NCBI GenBank assembly: GCA_024103005.1
Contig: JAGFJA010000021.1
Span: 1 to 64,000, forward strand
Reading direction: 5' to 3'
Source of the DNA: Saprospiraceae bacterium
Lineage (GTDB): Bacteria > Bacteroidota > Bacteroidia > Chitinophagales > Saprospiraceae
DNA length: 64,000 nt
A program made the translations under genes and the position numbers. The notes beneath the pieces are model-generated. The model ran no database searches. It saw only the letters and a list, made by a program, of their open reading frames with translations, and was not told the origin of the DNA. Shown here piece after piece: positions 25,512 through 34,566 of this stretch (positions are counted from its first letter, which is position 1; every line of letters starts with the position of its first letter).

Positions 25512-28500
25512 TTAATTCAAAATAGTGATGCTTCCTTTGTAAAGGATTTCTTCTCCATAAATATTCTTACATCTGGCATAATAAACGTAAACACCGGGAT
25601 TGCACATTTTTCCTTTGAAGTATCCGTCCCAGCCTTCATTTTCATCATTTGGAGGAAAATTCTTTTTCAAAAATACTTCAGCTCCCCACCTGTTAAATAT
25701 TCTAAACTCACTTACCTCTGTAATTACCTTTGAATCGGCAAAAACAGTGACCTTATCGTTTATTCCGTTGTGATCCGGGCTAAAAATATTGGGGACAAAA
25801 ACATTGCTGGATTTTTTGAACACCCTGACGACAAGAGATTGCTCATCCGGACATCCGTCCTTATCTGTTACTGAAAGTGTAAGTGTGGCATCGTAAGTAG
25901 GTGAGATGGTAGGGTAGAGGCAAGGATTACAGTCGAGATAATCTGCTCCAACCCATGGTAAATAATGCATTCCGAGCGTATCAAACAGAAATTCCGGTAT
26001 GATGGTATAATCCTGACCATATTCTACTTTAACCGTGTCGGGAAGTATAAAGTTTATGCCATCACTCTGGTTGATTGTAGCCTGAAATGAGAAATAACAG
26101 CCATTATTATCTTCACCTTCAATTAAATAGTCTCCGGCATCCAGGCCATTGAAAACAAGATTGTCATTGTTCTGAACAACGCCATTGATTTTGAATTGAT
26201 ATGGGGCATCTCCGTCCGTGATGTTTTCAAAGCGGATACTTCCGTTTTTGCCGAAGCAATTGGCATCAAAGACAGTAGGATTATTTATCTGTGGATGTGT
26301 GACCTTACTGATGACTTGTGTTGTATCCGTGTTGATACAACTGTTTACCAGGTTCTTTATCGTAAGTATATATGTTCCCGGTTGATCAATAGTCGGATTT
26401 AGGGTATTTTGTCCGCTGACAATATTTCCTCCATTCTGTCCGGCCCATAAAATATCATAATTTGCTGCATTGTTTACCGTCCCGGAGAGATTGATTGAGG
26501 TTATTTTACAGTTTAGTACTTGATCATTACCGGCAGAAACCACTGGCAGAGAAACATTATTCAGTACTGTTTGACTGAAAGATGCCGTACATCCGTTGGC
26601 AGTATCAGTTACCATCAGGTTGTACAGCCCCGGAGACCCCGCTGTGACAGTGCTTTGATTTACCGTCCCGATAATCATTCCTGTGGTGGTGGACCAATTG
26701 TAGATATAATCCGGATTATTTGCATTAAAATCAATATTGGTCTGCAATACAGTACAATTTAGTGTATCCGGCGGGGTGATGTTACCGGTTGGCGGGTCTT
26801 TGTCTTCATCCACAAAGACGCTGATGGAAGACAGACAACCGTTTTGCGGATTGGTAACCGTTATGACATAATCTCCGGATTTATCTACCTGAATGATAGA
26901 GTCTGTCTGTGGGCTTATTATATTGCCATTTACTGTGGACCACAATACATCAGGATTAAAACCGGCATTAGACCAATGTGGTGTAAGATTAATTGAAGGA
27001 GCTTTACAGGTTAGAACATTGCTATCCTCAATAGATACTACAGGTTTGTCACTATTGCTCACTACGACCATGGTATCAGAACTGGAGCACTGATTAATAG
27101 AATTAATTACTGTCATAATATAAGTTCCGGCAGCAGCCAGTTGGACCTGAGCCTGATCCGTCGATCCGGTTATGCTTCCGTCAGTTGTCGTCCATGATAT
27201 CTTGATTTCTGAAGGTTGGCCAGAAGTAAAACTTCCATTATGGAGGATGAAGGGCAGAATACAATCAAGGGTGTCATCACCACCTGCAAGAGCTATAGGC
27301 TGGTCTTTAGATCCGACGACATCAAATGATACAGAAGAAGTACATCCATTGTTTGGATTTGTTACTGTTACTTGATAGAACCCGGTATCGGTTACAAATA
27401 TCAGGCTGTCATTGGTGCCACCGTTGAAAGCAGGATTATTTGAAGACCAGGCGAATGTATATCCAGCTTTATAATTATTTATTTGAGTATGAAGGGCAAC
27501 AGAATCGGTCTTGCAAGTTATTGGCAATACAGAATCCGGTGAGATGTCAGGTGGCGTTCTTGAATTGCCGATATTAACCGTGTCAATCGAAATGCAATGG
27601 TTGGTAGTGTCGGTTACCGTAAAAATGTACTGATCCGGCTGACTAATTTTGATGGTATCAGAGTTTGCGGAAAAATTGGTATTAACACCTTTCCAAGTGA
27701 CGACATACTGGCTGTCTGGAGTATTCACAGAACCAAAGATGGTAAGATTCGGATTGGTACAGGTTATGAGTGAGTCCGGGCTGGCTGAGATCGCCGGATT
27801 TACAGTATTCTCAGCTACATTAATAGTAAAATCAACCTGGCATCCATTATCGTCGGAAATACTAAACTTGTATGTTCCTGCTTTATCTACTTTAATGGCT
27901 GTTCCGGTCGAGTCTCCGACAATATGACCATTGGTTGTGGACCAATTTAAGTGTGTACTGTCCGCATTACTTATGGTAGCCGTTAGATCGGACGTTAAAT
28001 TTTTACAATTCAGGTCATTGCTTTTCGCCAATAATGCAGTTGCATTGAAAGCTGTGTTCACTGCTTTATATTGCGTAGTATCCTTACATCCGGTCAATAA
28101 ATTTTCTATAATAAGGGTATAATCTCCCGGTTTGTCAATCAGAATTGTAGAACTGATATCGCTGCCTACAATGTTTCCATTGGTTGTGGACCAGTTGTAT
28201 AACAGCCCGCCCGGAGAACTTTGTGATCCGTCCAGAACAATCGAGGCATGGCTGCAGTCCAATGCACCTTGAGGAGCAATAATAGCAGTGGGCGGTTGGG
28301 TATTGTCCATTACCTGAACATAATTGGAGACGAATTCACAGCTTAAACCGTTGGAGGTGGTAATCCTCAACCAATATGTTCCACCCTTATCTACTGTAAT
28401 CTGGTCTGTACCTTGGCCATTGACAATATTGCCATCTGTGGTCGTCCATTCATAATTAATGGTTCCACCAAATAAAGGGGCAGATTGGTCAACAACATTT

Positions 28501-29975
28501 GCCAAAAGCTGGGTTGTAGAGTTATTACAGTCAATATCATTTTGTTTAAATATATTAACTAAGAAGTCAACCATTTCAATATGCAGACTTACAATAGTAT
28601 CACATGGAATTCCATCTACATTGACGGTAAAGTCCCCTGCAGAACTATATGACTGACCATTATAGTTAAAGGCATCTCCTTTGCAAATGGTTGTGTTTAT
28701 CAACTTAACTTCCTGAGGATAAACTTCCAAATTGATGGTTCTGACTGAGTTGCACCCATTACTTGCAACAAAATCTTCCGTATAGGTACCTGTCGTAGTA
28801 AAAACGTTACCGTTGGGTGAGGTATAAGAGTCTCCGTTGCATATGTTAATATTCAATTCCTCATTGATAGGTGCTGTATTGTCTATGACGGCAGACTCGT
28901 AACAAAAAGACTGGTTGTTATAACTGCCGCCTGTCGAAGCGGTCCAGCCCCAGTAAATTTCATTTGTCCCATTGAAACAATTGGCAACAACATCATATCC
29001 GTTTAAGGTCATAACCGGTGCGCCATCTAAATATACGGTCAATGTCAAGGTCGCAGGATCCCAATCAATTACGGCTGGATGTCCCACGCCGTCTTCGATA
29101 TTTGGGAGAGCCACAGGTCCGGCAATTGAATAAGTGAAATCGCCATTTACGTGTATGGAGGTATGATCCTCCGGAATATCATCATAGCCCGCTTCACCGT
29201 TATACCATGTGTCAAACTCGATAATAAGACTGTTTGGTATTCCCAAGGCTCCAATTCCCCCGCCAGTGCCTCCACAGTTCTGTGCAGTCGAAAATACCAG
29301 ACAAATCCCGTCAGCACCATCAGCGTCTAAATCTCCAAAGAAAAGAGTGAAGGCTATCTCAAATGGTTGATCAAAATCCAGGGGCGCATTGTACCAGCTA
29401 CATCCTTTTTGGCCGGGACCTGCAGTTGTAAGTTGAACGCAATTAGGCGATGTATTGTAGGCATTGTAACTGTTTGTGAAGTTGGATGTGTTGGGGTCCA
29501 AAATCCTCATTTTAAAGGTACCTCCACCGGGTAATTCATTCCATACCCGAATAAAATAAGTTGTGCCAGGAATTAAATCGACCAGAGATACTCCCGGATC
29601 CGGAATATTTCCGCATTTCTGATCTTCGTAACATCCAATTAAGTCAGGTGAATTGCAGTCGCCTGAATATATAGCCATTGCGGGATCTGTAGCAGTTATC
29701 CCTTTTACTTCAATAGTCACCGATCCGCCCGGAGGTGCTACAAAAGAAAACCAGATGTCCGGGTCATTATAGGTTCCGCAAATTGGTTCCGGAATTCCGC
29801 TACCACCTTGGGAAGAAAGATTGTATGTAGTAAATAATAAACCATTGTTAGGCACAGGTATGGCAGAACAAGGGTCATTTGCATAAACAAACTGATGAGA
29901 ATAAATTATTAAAAGTAGGTAAAAGGACAGAAATTTCACTACTTTATTTAGAATCAAAAATGGATTACGAAACAT
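25512..29975 (-). CDS. Giant T9SS type B surface protein: lectin-like domain, nine Cys-bounded repeats, SprB-type repeat
   Basis: The 1487-residue secreted protein has a signal peptide ending near YANDPC. A jelly-roll-type domain follows (about 33-160; DIWFSFVAPPGG, AIYSGDC), then an L-type-lectin-like domain (about 165-370; FFGDLDADGADGICLVF, IIEFDTWYN, HTSIHVNGD, LTVYLDG). About nine Ig/PKD-like repeats of roughly 85-95 residues come next, each opening with (L/I)xC and closing near NGC with WSTTNGNIVG in the middle. One SprB-like repeat (CFGKNGSIRFENITDGDAPYQF, split by eye) precedes the C-terminal sorting domain (FVPNIFSPDHNGINDKV, FNRWGAEVF, WDGYFKGK, GVYVYYA). The last is the gliding-motility-associated type B signal. 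Likely an adhesin displayed on the surface. Confidence 0.9.
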   Translation of the reverse strand: MFRNPFLILNKVVKFLSFYLLLIIYSHQFVYANDPCSAIPVPNNGLLFTTYNLSSQGGSGIPEPICGTYNDPDIWFSFVAPPGGSVTIEVKGITATDPAMAIYSGDCNSPDLIGCYEDQKCGNIPDPGVSLVDLIPGTTYFIRVWNELPGGGTFKMRILDPNTSNFTNSYNAYNTSPNCVQLTTAGPGQKGCSWYNAPLDFDQPFEIAFTLFFGDLDADGADGICLVFSTAQNCGGTGGGIGALGIPNSLIIEFDTWYNGEAGYDDIPEDHTSIHVNGDFTYSIAGPVALPNIEDGVGHPAVIDWDPATLTLTVYLDGAPVMTLNGYDVVANCFNGTNEIYWGWTASTGGSYNNQSFCYESAVIDNTAPINEELNINICNGDSYTSPNGNVFTTTGTYTEDFVASNGCNSVRTINLEVYPQEVKLINTTICKGDAFNYNGQSYSSAGDFTVNVDGIPCDTIVSLHIEMVDFLVNIFKQNDIDCNNSTTQLLANVVDQSAPLFGGTINYEWTTTDGNIVNGQGTDQITVDKGGTYWLRITTSNGLSCEFVSNYVQVMDNTQPPTAIIAPQGALDCSHASIVLDGSQSSPGGLLYNWSTTNGNIVGSDISSTILIDKPGDYTLIIENLLTGCKDTTQYKAVNTAFNATALLAKSNDLNCKNLTSDLTATISNADSTHLNWSTTNGHIVGDSTGTAIKVDKAGTYKFSISDDNGCQVDFTINVAENTVNPAISASPDSLITCTNPNLTIFGSVNTPDSQYVVTWKGVNTNFSANSDTIKISQPDQYIFTVTDTTNHCISIDTVNIGNSRTPPDISPDSVLPITCKTDSVALHTQINNYKAGYTFAWSSNNPAFNGGTNDSLIFVTDTGFYQVTVTNPNNGCTSSVSFDVVGSKDQPIALAGGDDTLDCILPFILHNGSFTSGQPSEIKISWTTTDGSITGSTDQAQVQLAAAGTYIMTVINSINQCSSSDTMVVVSNSDKPVVSIEDSNVLTCKAPSINLTPHWSNAGFNPDVLWSTVNGNIISPQTDSIIQVDKSGDYVITVTNPQNGCLSSISVFVDEDKDPPTGNITPPDTLNCTVLQTNIDFNANNPDYIYNWSTTTGMIIGTVNQSTVTAGSPGLYNLMVTDTANGCTASFSQTVLNNVSLPVVSAGNDQVLNCKITSINLSGTVNNAANYDILWAGQNGGNIVSGQNTLNPTIDQPGTYILTIKNLVNSCINTDTTQVISKVTHPQINNPTVFDANCFGKNGSIRFENITDGDAPYQFKINGVVQNNDNLVFNGLDAGDYLIEGEDNNGCYFSFQATINQSDGINFILPDTVKVEYGQDYTIIPEFLFDTLGMHYLPWVGADYLDCNPCLYPTISPTYDATLTLSVTDKDGCPDEQSLVVRVFKKSSNVFVPNIFSPDHNGINDKVTVFADSKVITEVSEFRIFNRWGAEVFLKKNFPPNDENEGWDGYFKGKMCNPGVYVYYARCKNIYGEEILYKGSITILN

Positions 29976-29992
29976 TATATTGAAAATTGATG

Positions 29993-30000
29993 CAAATTTA
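29993..30000 (-). promoter_or_regulatory. Promoter box of the giant lectin-like protein gene
   Basis: On the - strand TAAATTTG followed by CATC is a TAnnTTTG -7 box, 18 bases before the ATG at 29975; the leader would be very short. Confidence 0.5.
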
Positions 30001-30078
30001 CAATTAATACCTCAATAATTATTCCAATAATTGATATGATTTATATTAAATCTTAATTAAAAATTTAAATCTGATAAT

Positions 30079-30639
30079 TTAATTATAATTCGTGTTTTCA
30101 GGTAACTCGGAAAGTATGGCATAGATTTCGCCTTTATTCATCAAGACTTGTTTCCATAATTGATCAGAAGGTGATTTGAAAACATAATTCGGGTCATTAT
30201 GGCTAATTACCCAGGAAGAATTATTGATTTCTTCTTCCAATTGCCCGGGTGACCAACCAGAATACCCGACATAGAATCTGATTTGATTTGGCTGAACCAA
30301 TCCGGATTTGATTAAAAATTTTAATTTATCGAAATTGCCTCCCCAATATACGCCATTGGCGACTAATCTACTTCCCTCAAGTAAATCACCGAGATTATGT
30401 AAAAAATGAATGGTATCTGTCCCAACCGGTCCTCCAAAAAAAACATCTCCATCAAACTCCGGAAAATTCAAAAGCAAATCATTGACTTTCATATTGATAG
30501 GTTTGTTTAAAATAAAACCTACGGTTCCTGTTGGGTGGTAATCTGTCACTAGGATTGCAGCTTTAATAAAATAAGAATCTGCCATAAAAGGCTCTGCCAA
30601 TAAGATATCTCCTTGTTTTACCTCTTTATCTTTCAACAT
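30079..30639 (-). CDS. YqgE/AlgH family protein
   Basis: The 186-residue protein matches the YqgE/AlgH family (UPF0301). It has GDILLAEPFMADSYF at 11-25, the hallmark GTVGFILNKP (38-47), FFGGPVGTDTIHFLH and RFYVGYSGWSPGQLEEEI. The structure is known for homologues, but the molecular function is not settled. It is a lone gene on the - strand, between the giant adhesin gene and the fabD-nnr pair. Spacer 30640-30878 contains nothing I can name. Confidence 0.93.
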   Translation of the reverse strand: MLKDKEVKQGDILLAEPFMADSYFIKAAILVTDYHPTGTVGFILNKPINMKVNDLLLNFPEFDGDVFFGGPVGTDTIHFLHNLGDLLEGSRLVANGVYWGGNFDKLKFLIKSGLVQPNQIRFYVGYSGWSPGQLEEEINNSSWVISHNDPNYVFKSPSDQLWKQVLMNKGEIYAILSELPENTNYN

Positions 30640-30878
30640 AAAGCAGTTTGATTTATAAAAAAATTATCCTGTATATTTTAATTAAGATACCGACAGTGAA
30701 GTTATGATTTTACATTTATAATTCAAAATATATTTATTAACTAATAGTAAACAGCCGCAATAGTCGTGTACACTGAGTTGCATGAATCAAATGTCCTTTA
30801 GGATGTTACTTATCACAGCCATAAAATTGAACTGTATTTAGTACATACTTTACCTTCAAATTAAAGAACTCAAATCAA

Positions 30879-31757
30879 TCAGGCGGATTCGCTGGTTATG
30901 CTCCTGTCAACTTTTCTTAGTAACCCTCGTAAAACAGAACCTGAACCGCCTATTTCTAAAGCGGAGGTCATACCATCCTTTATCATATTTTGCATCGTCT
31001 GAGTCCATTTAACAGGCGCAGTTAATTGGTCAATAAGATTTTGCCTTATTTCTTCCATGCTATTTCCGGGCAGGGCATTTACATTCTGGTAAATCTTACA
31101 GGATGGCATTTTCATATCAGTCATACGAATAGCTTTTTCCAGTTCAATTCTGGCATCTTCCATCAGAGGCGAGTGAAAAGCTCCGCCTACTTGCAACTGA
31201 ACTACTTTCTTGGCTCCCCTTGAAATCAGTTCTTCACTTGCCAGTCGGACACCTTCCAGAGAACCAGAAATAACTAATTGACCAGGGCAATTATAGTTTG
31301 CCGGTACGACAATTTCGTCAATGGATTCACATACTCCTTCAACAATATTATTTTCAAGTCCAAGGACAGCAGCCATTGTTCCGGGATGAGCCTCGCAGGC
31401 AGCCTGCATAGCTTTGGCACGCATAGAAACCAAATTTAGTCCATCTTCAAAACTCATGGCACCGGAGGCCGCTAAAGCGCTAAACTCACCGAGAGAATGC
31501 CCTGCTGCCATATCAGGTTGATAGTTTTCGTCCATCAGGCTTGCTTTAACCATGGAATGTATAAAGATTGCCGGTTGGGTAACATCCGTTCTTTTTAGGG
31601 CTTCTTCATCATCTCCGAAGATAATATCAGTGATATAAAAACCTAAAATATCATTTGCATCATCAAATATCTTGGCAATGTGATCATATTTATCATATAA
31701 ATCTTTGCCCATCCCTAAATACTGAGAGCCTTGTCCGGGAAATAAATAACTTTTCAT
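30879..31757 (-). CDS. fabD: Malonyl-CoA:ACP transacylase
   Basis: FabD loads malonyl groups onto acyl carrier protein for fatty-acid synthesis. The start is placed at the ATG at 31755-31757, which gives 292 residues beginning MKSYLFPGQGSQYLGMG, as in the family. A longer frame to 31826 adds an untypical 23 residues. The nucleophile is S88 in GHSLGEFSA. The partner histidine is in GGAFHSPLM, and the substrate arginine is in SMRAKAMQ. It lies 121 bases downstream of the NAD(P)HX repair gene on the same strand. Confidence 0.95.
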   Translation of the reverse strand: MKSYLFPGQGSQYLGMGKDLYDKYDHIAKIFDDANDILGFYITDIIFGDDEEALKRTDVTQPAIFIHSMVKASLMDENYQPDMAAGHSLGEFSALAASGAMSFEDGLNLVSMRAKAMQAACEAHPGTMAAVLGLENNIVEGVCESIDEIVVPANYNCPGQLVISGSLEGVRLASEELISRGAKKVVQLQVGGAFHSPLMEDARIELEKAIRMTDMKMPSCKIYQNVNALPGNSMEEIRQNLIDQLTAPVKWTQTMQNMIKDGMTSALEIGGSGSVLRGLLRKVDRSITSESA

Positions 31758-31878
31758 ATAAAATAGAAATTTAATTCGTTTTTGATCAAAATACAAATAT
31801 GTACAATTATCTCTTATTTCACACAAAAAATCATTTAAACCAATCTATTCAGGCCCATTTTTAATAAAAATTTCGACT

Positions 31879-33405
31879 TTATTCTTTTGAATACTCAGGA
31901 AATTCATCAAAAAACTGATAGGCCATTCCTATATTCCGGACGATATCCCCGGCTAAAATGGATCTTTCGCCTTCTTTGTCGGCCGCAAAATTACCGGCAG
32001 TTCCATGGATCTGACTTCCAAGAATCGCAGCTTCCTCTATGGAGTAGCCTTGTGCCAGTAAACTACCGATAATACCTGTTAAAACATCGCCAGATCCGGC
32101 AGTGGCCATCCCGCAATTACCTGTATTTGAAAAATATACTTTCCCATCAGGCATGGATATCGCAGTATCAGCCCCTTTCAGTATAACCACAATTCCTGTC
32201 TTTATGGAAAATTCTTGCATCAAATTTATTCGATCCAGCTGATGTTCAGATCTGCCGAAAAGTCTTTCAAATTCACCTTTGTGTGGAGTCAGAATTGCAG
32301 GACACTGAATTTTCTCCATCCAATTTGGCCACCCCGAAAGTATATTCAGTGCATCGGCATCTATAACCATTGGTAACTCTTTATTCTGATCCAGAATACT
32401 TTCAATGAGTTCACTTTGTTTATTCTTCCTTCCCATACCCGGTCCTAAGGCTATCGAATTGATTCGTCCCTGCAATTCAAATGATCCGATGGAGTATTTA
32501 TTGTCATCGATGTGAATTATGGCTTCAGGTAAGGAAGACTGAAGAAAGTCAACTGTACCGTATGGTACATGCAGATGAACAACCCCGCAGCCAGTTCTCA
32601 AAGCAGCCTCACCGGCGAGTTTCATACAACCCGCCATACCGTAACTGCCGCCTATAATCAGTGCACTTCCGCATTGATATTTATGTCTAATCCGCTTCAG
32701 TGGTTTGAGGATACTTTTGACCATTTCCATGTCAATCCAAAACAAATCTGTTGGCATTGTTTGAAGGGATCTTTTAAAGCTTGAAATTGGGGCAAGTATG
32801 AGTTTACCAACTTGGTCTTTTATATCCGATAAGAAATAAGCAAGTTTAGCAGTACCGATACCAATGGTGTAGTCTGGAATAATAAAGGAAGGGCTAAAGT
32901 TTCCGTCAGCAAATAATCCGCTTCCAATATCCAACGCTATTTTTAACGAGGGTAAATTATTTACATGCTCAAATAATTCTGCTACAGGATTACTTATCTG
33001 CCGGTTGAGACCGGTACCAAATATAGCATCTATCAATATATCATGGTAAGGAAAGCTTATGGTATCAAAATTATTCAGATGGATTCTTGATATCGGGATA
33101 GATTGATATAATCCGTTCAATTTTTCAATAAAATATTCTGAATCAGAGCCGGAAACATAAATGACACATATTTTTACCGTATATCCGGATCTTGACAATA
33201 AATTTGCAGTACTAAGACCATCAGCACCATTCTTTCCGTTGCCGCATAAAATTAAAATGTTGCTATTTGTATCTGGCACTATTTCAGTAAATTGAGCAAC
33301 AAAAGCATTTGCAGCTTCATCGATTAATTCACTGTCTGTCAGGTTATTAAGTAACTTAGCTTCATTTTCTATTTGAGTTATATTAATTTTACGTAATATT
33401 TTCAT
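31879..33405 (-). CDS. nnr: Bifunctional NAD(P)H-hydrate epimerase / ADP-dependent NAD(P)H-hydrate dehydratase
   Basis: The 508-residue fusion repairs hydrated NAD(P)H. The N-terminal YjeF-type epimerase (about 1-215) has CGNGKNGADGL (about 53-63) and DAIFGTGLNRQI. The C-terminal ribokinase-like dehydratase (about 225-500) has GGSYGMAG, LGPGMGRK, VIDADALNIL, LTPHKGEFERLFG and the nucleotide-site TAGSGDVLTGIIGSLLAQG. Both halves look intact. It is divergent from the PorP gene across a 111-base spacer. Confidence 0.95.
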   Translation of the reverse strand: MKILRKINITQIENEAKLLNNLTDSELIDEAANAFVAQFTEIVPDTNSNILILCGNGKNGADGLSTANLLSRSGYTVKICVIYVSGSDSEYFIEKLNGLYQSIPISRIHLNNFDTISFPYHDILIDAIFGTGLNRQISNPVAELFEHVNNLPSLKIALDIGSGLFADGNFSPSFIIPDYTIGIGTAKLAYFLSDIKDQVGKLILAPISSFKRSLQTMPTDLFWIDMEMVKSILKPLKRIRHKYQCGSALIIGGSYGMAGCMKLAGEAALRTGCGVVHLHVPYGTVDFLQSSLPEAIIHIDDNKYSIGSFELQGRINSIALGPGMGRKNKQSELIESILDQNKELPMVIDADALNILSGWPNWMEKIQCPAILTPHKGEFERLFGRSEHQLDRINLMQEFSIKTGIVVILKGADTAISMPDGKVYFSNTGNCGMATAGSGDVLTGIIGSLLAQGYSIEEAAILGSQIHGTAGNFAADKEGERSILAGDIVRNIGMAYQFFDEFPEYSKE

Positions 33406-33470
33406 GCCTTCTTATGAGTTTACTAATTCAATAAAATTAAAAATTTAAATTCAAATTAAAGAAAAAGCAT

Positions 33471-33478
33471 TAATTTTG
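33471..33478 (+). promoter_or_regulatory. Probable promoter of the PorP-OmpA-cargo operon
   Basis: TAATTTTG (TAnnTTTG) lies 38 bases upstream of the TTG start at 33517. No clear -33 element is seen. Confidence 0.5.
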
Positions 33479-33516
33479 TTCAAGATAATTTAGTAAATCC
33501 TAAAAACATATTCGCA

Positions 33517-34545
33517 TTGAAAAGAAAACGTTTACTCAGGTATTTAAGTGTAATTATTCTATTAAGCTGTTTAACAAAAAGTTACGGCCAAAACGAGATA
33601 CACTATTCACAATTTAACAACGCCACTTTAAATCTGAATCCCGCCTTGACCGGTATCTTTAACGGTGATAAAAGGATTTCAGGCAATTATAAGAGTCAAT
33701 GGCGTGCTGTTCCTGTTGATTACTTTACCATCAGCGGAAATTATGATCAAAAAATCTATTCAAAGAAGAATGATAAAATTTTCTTTGGAGCAGGTGCCAA
33801 CTTTAATTTTGACCAGGCAGGTGACGGTAAATTCGGCCTGCTAAATCTGAATTTGTTGGGTTCATTTACTTATATGGTTAATCGCCATTTTTTTATAACT
33901 CCAGGAATCGGAATTGGATTCGGGCAAAGGAGTATAAATTCCGCAGGACTTAATTTCGGAGATCAGTGGAGAGGCGACTATTTTGAAAAGAATCCGACCA
34001 GTGGTGAGAAAATTGATCTGGACAAGATGTCATTTTTTTATCCGGATGCCGCCGCCGGTCTTAATCTAAGGTTGCAAAACAGTGCCCGTACAAAGATTGA
34101 TGCCGGTGCAGGATTTTGTCATCTAAATGCGCCTAAGATTCAATTTTATGACGGTAGTGACTCCAAATTACCTGTTACGATGTCTGTTTACGGACTTGGC
34201 TCTCTCTATCTGGCTCAACCATTTGACCTTATTTTAAATGCAGCATTCAGGAAATCAGATGCTTATCAGGAAACACTGCTTGGTGGAGGGCTGAAAATTT
34301 ATCTTAGCACAAGAAGAGGTAAGGAGTTTGCACTTGTTGCCGGTGTCAATTACAGATCTGATGATGCATGGGTACCTACTTTGGAAGTTCATGTTAATCA
34401 GCTACGGGTTGGTGCAAGCTATGACATTAATAATTCTCCGTTCCAGATTGCTACAGAAAAAAAAGGTGGATTGGAGATTTCTGCACAATACATCATCACC
34501 GAAGTAAAACCATTGAAAGATTATCGGTCTTGTCCGGTTTATTAA
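33517..34545 (+). CDS. PorP/SprF-family T9SS outer-membrane protein
   Basis: The 342-residue protein starts at a TTG. It has a signal peptide (LSVIILLSCLTKSYGQ) and the PorP/SprF hallmarks HYSQFNNATLNLNPALTG just after cleavage, NYKSQWRAV and a beta-barrel sequence to the end. PorP/SprF proteins dock type B cargo for the T9SS. The gene is followed at 21 bases by an OmpA-family gene and then by a large type B cargo gene, the usual trio. It is therefore probably the dedicated exporter partner of the 985-residue protein. Confidence 0.93.
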   Translation: MKRKRLLRYLSVIILLSCLTKSYGQNEIHYSQFNNATLNLNPALTGIFNGDKRISGNYKSQWRAVPVDYFTISGNYDQKIYSKKNDKIFFGAGANFNFDQAGDGKFGLLNLNLLGSFTYMVNRHFFITPGIGIGFGQRSINSAGLNFGDQWRGDYFEKNPTSGEKIDLDKMSFFYPDAAAGLNLRLQNSARTKIDAGAGFCHLNAPKIQFYDGSDSKLPVTMSVYGLGSLYLAQPFDLILNAAFRKSDAYQETLLGGGLKIYLSTRRGKEFALVAGVNYRSDDAWVPTLEVHVNQLRVGASYDINNSPFQIATEKKGGLEISAQYIITEVKPLKDYRSCPVY

Positions 34546-34566
34546 GAAATCCATAAGAGAAACATA

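Noticed and set aside
26893-28656. Several 60-90 codon frames on the + strand inside the giant adhesin gene
   Set aside because: They run opposite to a clear gene with regular repeats, have no family similarity and no promoter.
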